Positions 1-10,800 of a stretch of 64,000 nt of DNA are shown here, piece by piece (position 1 is the first letter of the stretch; each line of letters opens with the position of its first letter). Origin of the DNA: UBA1563 sp037440065 (GTDB lineage Bacteria; Bacteroidota; Ignavibacteria; Ignavibacteriales; Ignavibacteriaceae). The stretch is from the NCBI GenBank assembly GCA_037440065.1, contig JBBIUV010000017.1, forward strand, positions 434,001 to 498,000, read 5' to 3'. The notes beneath the pieces are model-generated. The model was not told where the DNA came from. It made no database searches and was given only the letters and a program-made list of their open reading frames with translations. The position numbers and the translations under genes are program-made.

Positions 1-2
1 AG

Positions 3-65
3 TATAATTCCCTTAACAGGAAATCTGATATCGAGGAAGTACGAATTCTCATTAACAAATTATAA
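3..65 (+). CDS. Possible 3' end of a gene that begins before the window
   Basis: One plus-strand frame is open from the window edge to a TAA at 63-65. It encodes about 20 residues with a helical, charged look (ending EEVRILINKL). It would converge on the class V aminotransferase gene that starts its stop at 93. The stretch is too short to name a family, and a chance open frame of this length is quite possible. Confidence 0.3.
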   Translation, partial: YNSLNRKSDIEEVRILINKL

Positions 66-92
66 AACTTGATGTAACGAGCTAAGCTTGCT

Positions 93-1562
93 TCACCCCA
101 TCTCAAAAAACCCTTCCACTTTCCTCTTCAACTCATCTGTTGCATTTTTATGGAAGAACTCGTTTTGCTCAACGTAATATTCGTAGTCGCTGCTCCAGGT
201 GGAAATGTTTTCTGTTACTTCTTTTATTGCATTCGTAATAAAATAAATTTCTTCATTCGTCATTGTAGGATGCAACGATAAACGCACCCAGCCCGGTTTT
301 TCCGAAAGATCACCATGTGAGATTTGGTCTGTGATCTGCTGCGATTGCACCGGACAAACATGGAGGAGATAATGTCCGTACGTTCCCGCGCAGGAACATC
401 CGCCGCGGACTTGAATTCCATACCGGTCATTCAAAAGTTTTACAATTAAGTTGTAATGAATTCCATCAACATAAAAAGATATCGCGCCAAGCCGGTGATC
501 TATATTTTCGGCAAGTAAATGAAGAGAGTGGATTTTTTTCAATTCCGAAAAAACAATTTTTACAAGTTCCTCTTCCCTTCTTAAAATATTTTCAACTCCC
601 ATTTCCTCTTTCAACTTTATTGCAAGCGCAGCGCGAATAGTTTGCAGAAACGGAGGCGTTCCGCCGTCTTCGCGAAGTTCAATACTTGAAACAAATTTAT
701 GTTGTCCCCAGGGATTTGTCCAGTCAACTGTTCCGCCGCCGGGATCATCAGGAATTTTATTCTTATATAATTTAGAATTGAAGATCAGAATTCCAGCAGT
801 TCCGGGTCCGCCTAAAAATTTATGCGGTGAAAAGAAAATCGCATCAAGTTTTTCTTCTTCGTTTTCAGGATGCATATCGATTGATACATACGGTGCGGCA
901 CACGCAAAATCGACAAAACAAAAACCGCCGTAGCGATGCATCAGTTTTGCAAGTTGATGATACGGCGTTTGAACTCCTGTTACATTCGAAGCCGCAGTAA
1001 AGGAACCAATGATCAACTTTCTTTCTTTATAAATTTCAAGCATGTCTTCAAGATTTTCCAGATCAACAAGTCCCTCTTCGTTTGGAGGAAGAATTACAAC
1101 GTCGGCAATAGTCTCCAGCCAGGAGGTTTGATTTGAATGATGTTCCATATGAGTGACAAAAACCACCGGTTTTAATTCTTCTGGAAGCGTAAAAAAATCT
1201 TTTAGCTGTTCCGAAACGCGCAAACCGAGAATGCGTTGAAATTTATTTATCACTCCCGTCATTCCCGAACCGGCACAGAGAATAATATCATCTTTATTCG
1301 CGTTAACATGCTGTTTAATAATATCTTTTGCGTGATGATAAGCGGTTGTCATCGCTGTACCGGTTTCGCTTGCTTCGGAATGAGTATTGCCGACAAGTGG
1401 TCCAAACTGATTTGCAATTTTATCTTCGATCGGTTTGTACAACCTGCCGCTGGCAATCCAATCGGCATATAACAATTTTTTTTCGCCGTAAGGGGTTAAA
1501 AATGTTTGATTACTTCCGATAGTATTAAGATGAAAGGGTAAAAAATATTTTTCTAAATCCAT
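93..1562 (-). CDS. Aminotransferase class V / cysteine desulfurase-like PLP enzyme
   Basis: A 489-residue fold-type I PLP enzyme of the class V group that includes cysteine desulfurases and selenocysteine lyases. The likely PLP lysine is K248 in SPHKFLGGPGT, and D218 in FVDFACAAPY is placed to bind the pyridine nitrogen. The histidine cluster THMEHHSNQ near residue 140 matches the cofactor-stacking region. RGGCSCAGTYGHYLL near residue 390 supplies cysteines where desulfurases carry the catalytic one, but its loop differs from IscS/SufS. The protein is about 80 residues longer than SufS and no Suf/Isc partner is nearby. The substrate is therefore open: cysteine, a related amino acid, or kynurenine-like. 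It stands alone and reads leftward. Confidence 0.85.
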   Translation of the reverse strand: MDLEKYFLPFHLNTIGSNQTFLTPYGEKKLLYADWIASGRLYKPIEDKIANQFGPLVGNTHSEASETGTAMTTAYHHAKDIIKQHVNANKDDIILCAGSGMTGVINKFQRILGLRVSEQLKDFFTLPEELKPVVFVTHMEHHSNQTSWLETIADVVILPPNEEGLVDLENLEDMLEIYKERKLIIGSFTAASNVTGVQTPYHQLAKLMHRYGGFCFVDFACAAPYVSIDMHPENEEEKLDAIFFSPHKFLGGPGTAGILIFNSKLYKNKIPDDPGGGTVDWTNPWGQHKFVSSIELREDGGTPPFLQTIRAALAIKLKEEMGVENILRREEELVKIVFSELKKIHSLHLLAENIDHRLGAISFYVDGIHYNLIVKLLNDRYGIQVRGGCSCAGTYGHYLLHVCPVQSQQITDQISHGDLSEKPGWVRLSLHPTMTNEEIYFITNAIKEVTENISTWSSDYEYYVEQNEFFHKNATDELKRKVEGFFEMG

Positions 1563-1740
1563 GAAACCTTTTTTACTTTTTTATTGTTTAAATCATTGCA
1601 AGTAAAATATCAGAATTCTACCTGAAGACAAAATCATTTTTACTTCACAACAGTCCTTGTAAACATGCTCATTGTGATATAGTTGGCAATTGGAACCGGT
1701 TCAACGAGTTATATTGCAGCAGAAAATTAAGAAAGAAAAC

Positions 1741-1917
1741 ATGAACAAATTTCATAAATGGAAAATTTCAGACGGTGATTACATCCGAAAGGAAGAAGAT
1801 ATTCTCATCGCCAGCCCGGTAAGTTTTAAAAAACGATTAAAAAGATGGTCGCTTAGCATTCTTTGGAAAGTTACCATTATCAGTTTGTTAGCATTTCTTT
1901 TCTTAAAGATCATTTAG
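1741..1917 (+). CDS. Small basic protein with one C-terminal membrane segment
   Basis: A 58-residue protein when started at the ATG at 1741, which follows a purine-rich AAGAAAGAAAA stretch; an upstream ATG at 1690 would add 17 residues and has no better ribosome site. The first 40 residues are charged (KWKISDGDYIRKEEDIL and a KKRLKRW patch). The last 18 are hydrophobic, which suggests a tail-anchored or single-pass inner-membrane protein with a cytoplasmic N-terminus. It precedes the peptidoglycan-recycling operon by 70 bases. I do not recognise the family. Confidence 0.55.
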   Translation: MNKFHKWKISDGDYIRKEEDILIASPVSFKKRLKRWSLSILWKVTIISLLAFLFLKII

Positions 1918-1987
1918 TCAAGTCTCTACTTTCATTCCTACCAACTTTTTTCCTATTTTTCGCATAAACAAAATTGTATGACTGTTT

Positions 1988-2920
1988 ATGAGCTACATAA
2001 TAGGAATTGACGGCGGTGGAACAAAAACCCATGCTGTATTAACCAATCTAACCGGTGAAAAATTATTTGAATGCTTCGGCGGACCTTCCAATTTTTTAAT
2101 TCTTGGAACAGAAAAAGTTTCAGAAACACTTCTTGTTTTAATTGATTCATGTAAAAATTATCTAAACATTACTTACGATGATATTGCTTGTGTTTTGCTC
2201 GGAACCACTGGAGCCGGCAGAAGAAGTGACGCGGAACTACTCGAAAAGGATTTCCAATCTTATCTCACCTCAAAGAATATTTCAATAAAAAATTTCCGTG
2301 TAGAAAGTGATGCAAGAATCGCGCTCGAAGGCGCTTTCAGCGGAAAACCGGGCAGCATTTTAATTGCCGGAACAGGTTCTATTATGTTCGGAAAAGATAA
2401 AGAGGGAAATATTCACCGTGTCGGCGGATTCGGCAGATATATCGGCGATGAAGGAAGCGGTTATGCAATAGGGAAGAAAGCTCTCACAGCAATTGCAAAG
2501 AGTTTTGACGGTAGGGGAAAGAAAACAATACTTTCGGATTTGTTAGCTGAAAGATTCAACATCACTTCGTCTGAAAAACTTATTACAGAAATCTATAAGA
2601 ATAATTTTGATATCGCATCGGTAACTCCCCTTGTTTTACAAGCTGCGGAAATAAATGATGAAACGGCAATTCAAATAATTGAATCGGAAACCGATGAACT
2701 GAGCCATCACCTCAAGGCGATGGATGAAAAAATAAAGGAAGAATTTCTCCCGGTAGCTTTTATTGGGGGGATTTTAAGCAGTAAAAATATCTATTCAGAT
2801 TTATTCACCGCAAAAATAATTAAGCAAGTCCCAAATTGCCGGGTAAAGTCCCCCGATTACCCACCGGAATACGGAGCAATATTGATGGCGCAAACACAAT
2901 TAAAAAATAGTAAAGGTTAG
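1988..2920 (+). CDS. BadF/BcrA-type sugar kinase (GlcNAc/MurNAc kinase-like)
   Basis: A 310-residue ASKHA-fold kinase of the BadF/BadG/BcrA/BcrD ATPase family, the group that contains N-acetylglucosamine kinase and clostridial MurK. The phosphate-1 loop IGIDGGGTKTHAVLTN is at residues 5-20. Phosphate-2 lies in IAGTGSIMFG near residue 130, followed by the sugar-binding GGFGRYIGDEGSGYAIG segment. It is followed after one base by an AmpG-like permease and then by a NagZ-type glycosidase. That context points to phosphorylating amino sugars released from imported cell-wall fragments in the cytoplasm. Whether GlcNAc, MurNAc or glucosamine is the real substrate cannot be read from sequence. Confidence 0.85.
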   Translation: MSYIIGIDGGGTKTHAVLTNLTGEKLFECFGGPSNFLILGTEKVSETLLVLIDSCKNYLNITYDDIACVLLGTTGAGRRSDAELLEKDFQSYLTSKNISIKNFRVESDARIALEGAFSGKPGSILIAGTGSIMFGKDKEGNIHRVGGFGRYIGDEGSGYAIGKKALTAIAKSFDGRGKKTILSDLLAERFNITSSEKLITEIYKNNFDIASVTPLVLQAAEINDETAIQIIESETDELSHHLKAMDEKIKEEFLPVAFIGGILSSKNIYSDLFTAKIIKQVPNCRVKSPDYPPEYGAILMAQTQLKNSKG

Positions 2921-2921
2921 T

Positions 2922-4436
2922 ATGGCAGTTGCAAAAGTTGAATCACGCAATCCTTGGTCATGGATTCCCACGCTTTATTTTGCTGAAGGAGTTCCTTATG
3001 TAATGGTTATGTCTGTGTCTGTGATGATGTATAAAAAGTTAGGGATATCAAACACCGATATTGCTTTTTTTACAAGCTTGCTGTATTTCCCATGGTTTTT
3101 GAAGTTCGCTTGGGGACCTTTTATTGATATGTTCAAAACAAAAAGATTTTGGACTGTAACAATGCAATTGTTGATCGCAGCTTCTTTATTTGGAATTGCT
3201 TTCAGTTTACCAACATCATATTTCTGGCATCTTACCTTAATTGTATTTTCATTGATGGCGCTAAGCTCTGCAACTCATGATATTGCTGCCGACGGATTTT
3301 ACATGATTAATCTTAATCAAAAAGAACAGGCTGCATTCGTTGGGGTTAGAAGTACTTTTTATAGAATTGCCACAATTGTCGGCTCCGGTTTACTGGTCGT
3401 TATAGCAGGTGAATTAGAAGATAGAATTGGAATTAAAGCAGCATGGTCAGTGGTTTTTATTATCATGGGCATTCTGTTTTTTATTTTCTTCATTTATCAT
3501 AAATTTATCCTTCCCTACCCGATTGAAGATAAAGGCACATTGGGAAAGAATAAACTTAGTTCCTCGCAAATCGGATTAATGTTATTTGGGTTTGCCGGGG
3601 TAGGTTTATCTTTTTTTCTCTCTTTTAAAGTAATCAGTTTTCTTTTAGGTATAGCAAGTATTACCTCGATGTGGCAAACAATTCTAAGTACAATATTATT
3701 AGTTATTCTTGCTGTTGTTCTATTCAGAACTATTGTTTCTTCCAGTGTTGAAAAATTTGAACACTCCACAAAAAAGAATGAAGCTTTTACCCCATTCATA
3801 GAATTTTTGAAAGCTTTCGTAGTATTCATGAAGAAGAAGGATATATGGACCACACTTGGATTTCTTTTGTTTTTTAGGTTTGCTGAAGCTCAACTGGTTA
3901 AATTAGTCCAACCCTTTTTATTGGATCCACGAACCCAAGGAGGACTTGGTTTAACAACGAAAGAAGTTGGAATTGTATATGGAACGATTGGAGTAATCGC
4001 ACTAACCGCCGGCGGTTTACTAGGTGGGTATTTGATATCGAAAAAAGGATTGAAGTGGTGGCTCTGGCCTATGGTAATTATCATGCATACTCCTGATTTA
4101 GCTTTTGTTTATTTATCTCAGATCATGCCTACTAATTTAATCCTGATTAGTACCGCAGTAGCGTTTGAACAGTTTGGTTATGGATTTGGTTTTACTGCAT
4201 ATATGATGTATATGATTATGATTTCTCAAGGTGCATATAAGACAGCTCATTATGCAATTTGTACAGGGATAATGGCGCTAGGAATGATGATTCCAGGTAT
4301 GTTCAGCGGTGCTTTACAAGAGTCAATCGGTTATTCTCACTTTTTCCTTTGGGTTGTCTTATCAACTATTCCCGGATTTATTGTAACTGCTCTTGTTAAG
4401 ATTGATCCAGAATTTGGAATAAAATCAACAAAGTAG
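2922..4436 (+). CDS. ampG: AmpG-like MFS permease for muropeptides
   Basis: A 504-residue inner-membrane transporter of the major facilitator superfamily with about 12-14 hydrophobic segments. The N-terminus PTLYFAEGVPYVMV, then FPWFLKFAWGPFID and ATHDIAADGF, are typical of the AmpG/SLC33 branch, which imports GlcNAc-anhydroMurNAc peptides in proteobacteria. The ATG lies one base after the kinase stop and the next gene starts 11 bases after its own stop, so the three genes should be one operon. Its glycosidase and kinase neighbours support a role in cell-wall fragment uptake. The exact ligand is inferred. The symbol is by family and context. Confidence 0.82.
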   Translation: MAVAKVESRNPWSWIPTLYFAEGVPYVMVMSVSVMMYKKLGISNTDIAFFTSLLYFPWFLKFAWGPFIDMFKTKRFWTVTMQLLIAASLFGIAFSLPTSYFWHLTLIVFSLMALSSATHDIAADGFYMINLNQKEQAAFVGVRSTFYRIATIVGSGLLVVIAGELEDRIGIKAAWSVVFIIMGILFFIFFIYHKFILPYPIEDKGTLGKNKLSSSQIGLMLFGFAGVGLSFFLSFKVISFLLGIASITSMWQTILSTILLVILAVVLFRTIVSSSVEKFEHSTKKNEAFTPFIEFLKAFVVFMKKKDIWTTLGFLLFFRFAEAQLVKLVQPFLLDPRTQGGLGLTTKEVGIVYGTIGVIALTAGGLLGGYLISKKGLKWWLWPMVIIMHTPDLAFVYLSQIMPTNLILISTAVAFEQFGYGFGFTAYMMYMIMISQGAYKTAHYAICTGIMALGMMIPGMFSGALQESIGYSHFFLWVVLSTIPGFIVTALVKIDPEFGIKSTK

Positions 4437-4447
4437 ATGAAAAAAGA

Positions 4448-7360
4448 ATGAGACTCCCGTTGCAGAAAAATAAATTTCGTCAGACCATAGTTGTTGCAGC
4501 CGCAATTCTTATCTTTCTGGCGGTCACTTCGTTTACCGGAAGAACACATTTTTTTTCAAAAGGAATTTCTACAGATTCACTTTACAAAATTAATGATGTC
4601 TCTCTCTTTTCTGTTGAAGATAATTGGGTTGAAGAAACTCTTTCCGGAATGTCGCTTGAAGAAAAAGTAGGTCAAGTAATTTTTCCTGCAATAAGCGGTA
4701 AATTTTATAACGAAGAAGATACTCTCTATAAAAAAATTCTTCATTACATAAACGATCTTAAAGTTGGAGGATTCATTGTCTATCAATACGCAGAAGGCTC
4801 AGAGGTATACGCCCAAACTTTTCTCTTAAATAAACTTCAACAAATTTCAAAACATCCGCTTCTTATCGGAGCCGATTATGAAAACGGTGTTTCCTTCCGA
4901 ACAAACGGAGGAACAATCTTTCCAACCAATATGGCGCTCGGAGCTGCTGATGATGCGCCTCTTACTCATCAGATGGGTAAAATTATTGCTGAAGAAAGCA
5001 GACAAACCGGAGTTCATTATAATTTTGCACCGGTGGTTGATATCAACAACAATCCGCAAAATCCAATTATAAATGTTCGTGCGTTTGGAGAAAATCCATC
5101 TACCGTAACAAAACTCAGTAATGCAATTGTAACAGGAATGCAGCAAAATCATCTGATTGCAACGGCAAAACATTTTCCGGGACATGGAAATACTTCTACA
5201 GATTCTCACAAAGATTTGCCTGTGATTCACAGCAGTAAAGAAGAACTTTTTCAACTTGAACTTAAACCGTTTATTGACGAAATTAAAAATGGCGTAATGT
5301 CGATTATGGTCGGGCATCTGGCTGTTCCGGCATTTGATGCGGACACAGTTCCGGCGACGTTATCAAAAAATATTGTCACCGATCTCTTAAAAAAACAATT
5401 GGGATTCAAGGGATTGATCGTTACTGATGCATTGAATATGCACGCGATAACAAACTCCTATAGTCAAGCAGATGCCGCAGTCAAAGCTTTCAACGCTGGA
5501 TGCGACATCCTTCTTTTCCCAACAAATAGCGATGAAGTTGATTCGGCAATGATTCAAGCGGTTCGCTCCGGTGTAATCTCTGAAGAACGATTAAATGAAT
5601 CGGTTAGAAAAATTCTTCTTGCAAAAAAATGGACTGGGTTGTCTGAAAAGAGAACCGTTTCTTTGGATGATCTTTCTCCTATTTTAAAAAACAGTGAACA
5701 TGAAACAGTTGCAAAAACGCTGGCTGAAGAAGCAGTAACCCTTGTTAAAGATGAAAAGCACTTAATTCCACTTTCCTCTCATGTAAAGGAAAAGATTCTT
5801 CACATCGCACTCGTTGATGAACGACGTGCTGCAAATACAGAAATATTTCCCCAACTGCTGGAGAAACAATTAAAAAATTTATCTTCAGTAACGCTTACAG
5901 ATAAGGATAAGAAAAGAGAATTCAATGAAGCGTTAAGAAGAGCGCAAAAATCAGAAGTAATTTTACTTTCAACTTACACTCGAATCAGACTAAGCTCCGG
6001 AAAAATTGGATTGAGTGACGAACAATTAAAATTTGTATCAAAGTTACTCAAATTAAAAAAACCGGTCGTTTGGATGTCACATGGGAGTCCCTATGTGTTC
6101 GCATCATTTCCGGAAATAAAAACCTTCCTTTGTAGCTATGGCGACTCTGAAATATCAGAAGAAGCCTTAGCCAAAGCGGTGTGCGGTAAAATAAATATTC
6201 AAGGGAAATTACCGGTCTCAATTCCGAAAACAATCTACAAAGAAGGAAACGGCATACTTCTTTCCCATTCTTCATTAATAGAATCTCGTTCAAACGAAAA
6301 CAGATTTCTATCGGTTGAAAAAATTATTAAAAAAGGAATTGCGGATTCAGCTTTTCCCGGAGCTGTTATACTCGTTGCACAGGACGGAAAAATTTTACAA
6401 AAAAAAGCCTTTGGACATTTTACATATGAACAAACATCCCCGCCGATGCAAACCAACACCATCTTCGATCTTGCTTCAGTTACTAAAGTAATAGCAACTA
6501 CAACCGCAACCATGCTCTGCTATGACCGCGGATTATTTAAGCTTGACGATAAAGTGGCAAAGTATTTACCAAAATTCGCTTCCAACGGTAAACAGAATGT
6601 GACCATTAGAAATCTTCTGCTGCATAACAGCGGTTTGCCCCCCTTTATCAGATTTTATATTACATGTAAAAGCAGCGATGAAGTACTTTCAAAAATCTAC
6701 GAAGCAGCACTAAATTTTGCCCCGGGATCAAAGACAGTTTATTCAGATCTGGGAATTATTATCCTCGGTAAAATAATTGAAAAGGTGACTAAAAAAACGC
6801 TTGATAAATTTTGTACTGATGAAATATTTCTTCCGCTTGGAATGACCGAAACCTTTTTTAATCCCACGAAAGAATTTATAACCCGCTGCGCTCCAACTGA
6901 AAATGACCAATACTGGAGACATCGGCAATTAATCGGTGAAGTACATGATGAGGCTTCAGCTATGCTTGGCGGAGTTGCCGGGCATGCAGGACTTTTTTCA
7001 ACTGTGGATGATTTGTCAAAACTTTTACAAATGCTTTTACAAAATGGAACATATCAAGGGAAACAATTTATTAAACCTTCTACGGTTGAATTGTTCACAA
7101 GAAAACAATCGGAGAAAAGTACACGCGCTCTTGGTTGGGATACTAAAGATGGCGAAGGACTTTCTTCCGCCGGAGATTTGTTCTCGAAGCTTTCTTATGG
7201 GCACACCGGCTATACCGGCACTTCCGTTTGGACAGACCCGTCGAGAAAATTATTCGTAGTTTTATTAACAAACCGTGTTTACCCGACAAGGGAAAACATT
7301 AAGTTGATTCGGCTGCGCCCGGTTATTCACGATGCCGTGATTCGAGATTTAGCAAAATGA
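4448..7360 (+). CDS. GH3 beta-N-acetylhexosaminidase (NagZ-type) fused to a beta-lactamase-like serine hydrolase
   Basis: A 970-residue fusion. An N-terminal hydrophobic segment (residues 13-30) predicts export or membrane anchoring. The GH3 catalytic domain (about 60-400) carries KHFPGHG at 241-247, the NagZ-specific DSH at 252-254 and the presumed nucleophile D327 in VTDALNM. A GH3 C-terminal domain follows to about 600. Residues 620-960 form a class C beta-lactamase/DD-peptidase-like domain with SVTK (S677, K680), YSD at 765-767 and HTG at 919-921. The YxN position is Asp, more like esterase/peptidase relatives than true AmpC. The protein could cut both the sugar backbone and peptide or ester bonds of peptidoglycan outside the cytoplasm, feeding the permease and kinase encoded just upstream. 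Confidence 0.9.
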   Translation: MRLPLQKNKFRQTIVVAAAILIFLAVTSFTGRTHFFSKGISTDSLYKINDVSLFSVEDNWVEETLSGMSLEEKVGQVIFPAISGKFYNEEDTLYKKILHYINDLKVGGFIVYQYAEGSEVYAQTFLLNKLQQISKHPLLIGADYENGVSFRTNGGTIFPTNMALGAADDAPLTHQMGKIIAEESRQTGVHYNFAPVVDINNNPQNPIINVRAFGENPSTVTKLSNAIVTGMQQNHLIATAKHFPGHGNTSTDSHKDLPVIHSSKEELFQLELKPFIDEIKNGVMSIMVGHLAVPAFDADTVPATLSKNIVTDLLKKQLGFKGLIVTDALNMHAITNSYSQADAAVKAFNAGCDILLFPTNSDEVDSAMIQAVRSGVISEERLNESVRKILLAKKWTGLSEKRTVSLDDLSPILKNSEHETVAKTLAEEAVTLVKDEKHLIPLSSHVKEKILHIALVDERRAANTEIFPQLLEKQLKNLSSVTLTDKDKKREFNEALRRAQKSEVILLSTYTRIRLSSGKIGLSDEQLKFVSKLLKLKKPVVWMSHGSPYVFASFPEIKTFLCSYGDSEISEEALAKAVCGKINIQGKLPVSIPKTIYKEGNGILLSHSSLIESRSNENRFLSVEKIIKKGIADSAFPGAVILVAQDGKILQKKAFGHFTYEQTSPPMQTNTIFDLASVTKVIATTTATMLCYDRGLFKLDDKVAKYLPKFASNGKQNVTIRNLLLHNSGLPPFIRFYITCKSSDEVLSKIYEAALNFAPGSKTVYSDLGIIILGKIIEKVTKKTLDKFCTDEIFLPLGMTETFFNPTKEFITRCAPTENDQYWRHRQLIGEVHDEASAMLGGVAGHAGLFSTVDDLSKLLQMLLQNGTYQGKQFIKPSTVELFTRKQSEKSTRALGWDTKDGEGLSSAGDLFSKLSYGHTGYTGTSVWTDPSRKLFVVLLTNRVYPTRENIKLIRLRPVIHDAVIRDLAK

Positions 7361-7441
7361 TTCACTTGACAAGAAATTATATCCCCAACTATTTTTTAAT
7401 GGATTTTAAGTAACAACATAAATTATAGAAAAGTATTACAC

Positions 7442-7741
7442 ATGAAACACTATCTTATTCTGATTACCTATAAAGTTGAATTACCCATCATCGATTCTCT
7501 TCTTGCACAACATCGTGAGTTCCTCCAAACTGGTTATGATAAAAGTTTATTACTGATGTCTGGCCCAGAAAACCCTCGAACCGGCGGAGTGGTAATTGCA
7601 AAAGCAAATTCCTTAGAAGAGATTAAATCGTTCTTTGCCAACGACCCTTATTATAAAAACAATGCTGCCGAATACGATTTCCGGGAATTCAATCCCGTAA
7701 AGTACCAGAAGATTCTAGCTGATTGGATTGCAACGGTATAG
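7442..7741 (+). CDS. YciI-like protein
   Basis: A 99-residue protein of the YCII family. The typical core is visible: a first beta strand (HYLILITY), an early histidine in AQHREFL, GPENPRTGGVVIAKA, then SLEEIKSFFANDPYYKNNAAEYDFREFNPV. These small ferredoxin-fold dimers carry a conserved His/Asp pair but their reaction is usually unknown. The gene follows the recycling operon by about 80 bases and ends just before a strong bidirectional terminator. Confidence 0.85.
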   Translation: MKHYLILITYKVELPIIDSLLAQHREFLQTGYDKSLLLMSGPENPRTGGVVIAKANSLEEIKSFFANDPYYKNNAAEYDFREFNPVKYQKILADWIATV

Positions 7742-7777
7742 TATTATATCGTGCTAGACTAAAATTAAAACAAATAA

Positions 7778-7813
7778 AAAAACCTCCGGTATTTTAAAAA
7801 TACCGGAGGTTTT
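7778..7813. terminator. Bidirectional Rho-independent terminator
   Basis: A near-perfect inverted repeat with core ACCTCCGGTA/TACCGGAGGT is flanked by A- and T-runs on both sides. It sits between the convergent YciI and T9SS-protein genes and should stop transcription from both. Confidence 0.9.
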
Positions 7814-7853
7814 ATCTAAACTATTCTTACTACTTAATTCTGACTTCTGTTTT

Positions 7854-10800
7854 CTATTTCATCAGTATAAGTTTCTTCGTCTGGTTAAATGCACCGGCTT
7901 CAATTTTATAGAAATAAACACCGCTTGCCAATTTGCTTGCATTAAACGTTACTTGATGCACACCAACAGATTGAACTTCATTTACTAGTGTGGCAACTAA
8001 CTCACCAACATTATTATAAACCTTTAGCGTAACTTTTTCTTCTTTTGGTAACGCGTATTTTATAACCGTAGAGGGATTGAATGGGTTAGGATAATTCTGC
8101 GACAATTCAAACTGCGTTGGCATCGTTTCATTTTCAACACCAACAAGTCCTTCTTGAATTCTCAAATTATCAATTGCCCATCCCCAGCCGTCAACAAACT
8201 GATCGGCGAACAATCTGAAGCGAATTAAAATTTCATCACCCGCATTAAATTTGTCGAGTAAATTTACCGTGTGGGTTTTAAACATACTCGGTGCCCCGCT
8301 TGTGCTTGAGTTGAATGCAGCTAACCAGCTTGCATCACTTCTGCAATCATAACCCGGTAAAAGCGGAATCCACTCCCCTCCTTTTGAAGCTTCAACAATC
8401 ACATAATCCCAGAAATTACTGTCACCAAAAACAGATCCCGGATCACCAGGCTCTACAATGGCAATGTCATCATACTTGAGTGTTGCGTTTGTGGCCGCAA
8501 CAATTATGGGAATTCGGAGCGTATAGATCAAATCCTTATTTGTACCGTATGGGTGGGCACTGTGCACTGCACCGTTTGAAAATCCGGCGGGAGTTGTAAC
8601 TGTATAATCGCCAACCAAATCAGTTGTAGCGGAGTTAAAGTCATTTACATAACCACTCCGTGCAGCTAATATTTCTATCAGATTGACAGAAACCAAACCG
8701 GATTTATATGCTTTACCATCCTTGTAAGCAACTAACTGGAATTTCTTTAATCCGGTTCCGGAATATGAAAATACTAATGAAGTATCCACAATCGAAGAAC
8801 TTCCGAACGAAAACTGTTTTACACCTTCAACGAAGACTTGTGTTGAATCATAAGGAGATCGAAGTGACGTATTCACAACAATTCCATTTTTCCCTTGATA
8901 AACATTACCGTTTATTCTTGGAGAGAGAGTTACCGGTAGCGGTTTGTAATTTGCCAATTCAGGTAAAGCAACGGACCAAATTCCTCTTCCGTGAGTTGCC
9001 ACAACAACTTCATCATCAACAATTTTCATGTCCCACACAGATGCTGCTGGAAAACCATTGTTTGAATAATGCCAAGAAACTCCATTATCTGTTGATTCAA
9101 TTATACCAATTTCAGTTCCAGCCCAAATAATATTTGGATCATAAGGCATCACCTGTACACAAAAGGTAGCTACATCGGGGAAACCGTTTGTGCTTGTTGT
9201 TGATGAAGTAAAACCGGTAATGTCTGTCCAAGCTCCTCCGTAATTTGTTGTACGTAAAATTTTTGGACTTCCTTGACTTCCAAAGATCGCATAAGCAGTT
9301 GCCGGATCAAGTGGGTGTGTGTCAAAACCTGCCAAGAGACTCATATCTTTAGAATAATTATTAGTGGCTGTAAAACTGAGGCCACCATCTTTGGAGACTT
9401 GAACTTTTCCAGCTGCATTCATATTCACTCCAGCCCAAACCACCTGAGGGGAAGCGGAGGAAATTGCAACTTGTGCAAGAGTAAAATATCCGCCATTGTC
9501 AAACGAAGTTGTAATTGGTGTGAGTACCCAATTTTCGGCAAAGTTATCTGAACGGTAAACACCTTTCCTACTTATAACAAAGAGAAGATCTGGATCTTGT
9601 TTTGAGCCGGCAATTTTGGTAATGAAAGGAGAATTAGTGGCATTACCTAAATCATCAAAACCTTTATTTGGAGTTTCAGATGTTTTCCATCCATCTACCG
9701 TTCTCGACAATCCGTTATATTGAGAACCACCAATCATTTTTAAAGGATCCTTAGGATTCCATACAACTTCAAATCCGTCACCACCGATAACGAAATTATA
9801 TTTTGTAGCTGCGTTTGCATTACCTAAAGATGGATCTGAGAAGTACGTTCCATTATCCTGCATTCCTCCAAAATACGCTTGGGCACCAGACATTTTATCG
9901 ACGCCATAAAATTGAGAAGTGTTGTAACCATTATCTCCAACTTCTTTAAAAGTTGTTCCACCATCAGTTGAGATAGCAACACCACCATCATTTCCATTAA
10001 TTAATTTAAAAGATTTACTCGTTTCATCCATCGGAACACAGACAATATTGTGCTGATCCGGATGAACGTTTGCTTGAGTTCCCGAGTGCCGACCGTAAGC
10101 ATCTGTGATAGCAACAGGAGTCCGTAATAATGAAGTTAAATAAGTTACATTTATTCTTAAATAAGCATTCGGAAGTTTGGTTGCGTCCCAAGTAACTCCA
10201 ACAGCGTTCCTCAAACCGATAACGAAATTATTTTTATACTTTATGCCGTTAGTCTTTGCTATATTAACATCCGGTTGAGTAGAATCATAAGGGAGATTAT
10301 GAAAATGAATTTTATCACCGTTTAGACCAGTTAAATTAAATCCTCCGCTTTTATTAACATCTTGAAAAGATACCATCAACTGTTTATTATTTTTAATATC
10401 CCAGGCTTCAAACGGAACAGTGACATAATTTTGATAATCCATAGTAGCATTAATAAAACGAGCAGCTTTTTGAGATTTACCTGGACCAAAACGAAGTTCA
10501 ACACTAAACAAATCAGCGGGAGCTAAAGTGTTGCTTTTCCAATAATCATCGCCGGTTCCAACACCACCATTCTCATACGGTAACCCAGTTGGAGCAAATG
10601 AAAACTTCACTTCCATGCTATCTTTTTCTATTGAAGAAATTCCTGTAGTTGAATCCTTTGAAATTTGCATCTTCCAGAGATCAATACCACCAACATATAC
10701 CAGATCCGCATCATATGGATTAACAGCAATTGTATTATCATACCATCCTTGGCCACCAAGCCAGTCTTCCGAGGCACCCGTTTTGTCAAATACTTCGCTC

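Noticed and set aside
4847..5317. A 156-codon minus-strand frame inside the GH3 gene
   Set aside because: Antisense shadow of conserved catalytic sequence of the glycosidase; Cys/Ile/Asn-rich composition with no domain.
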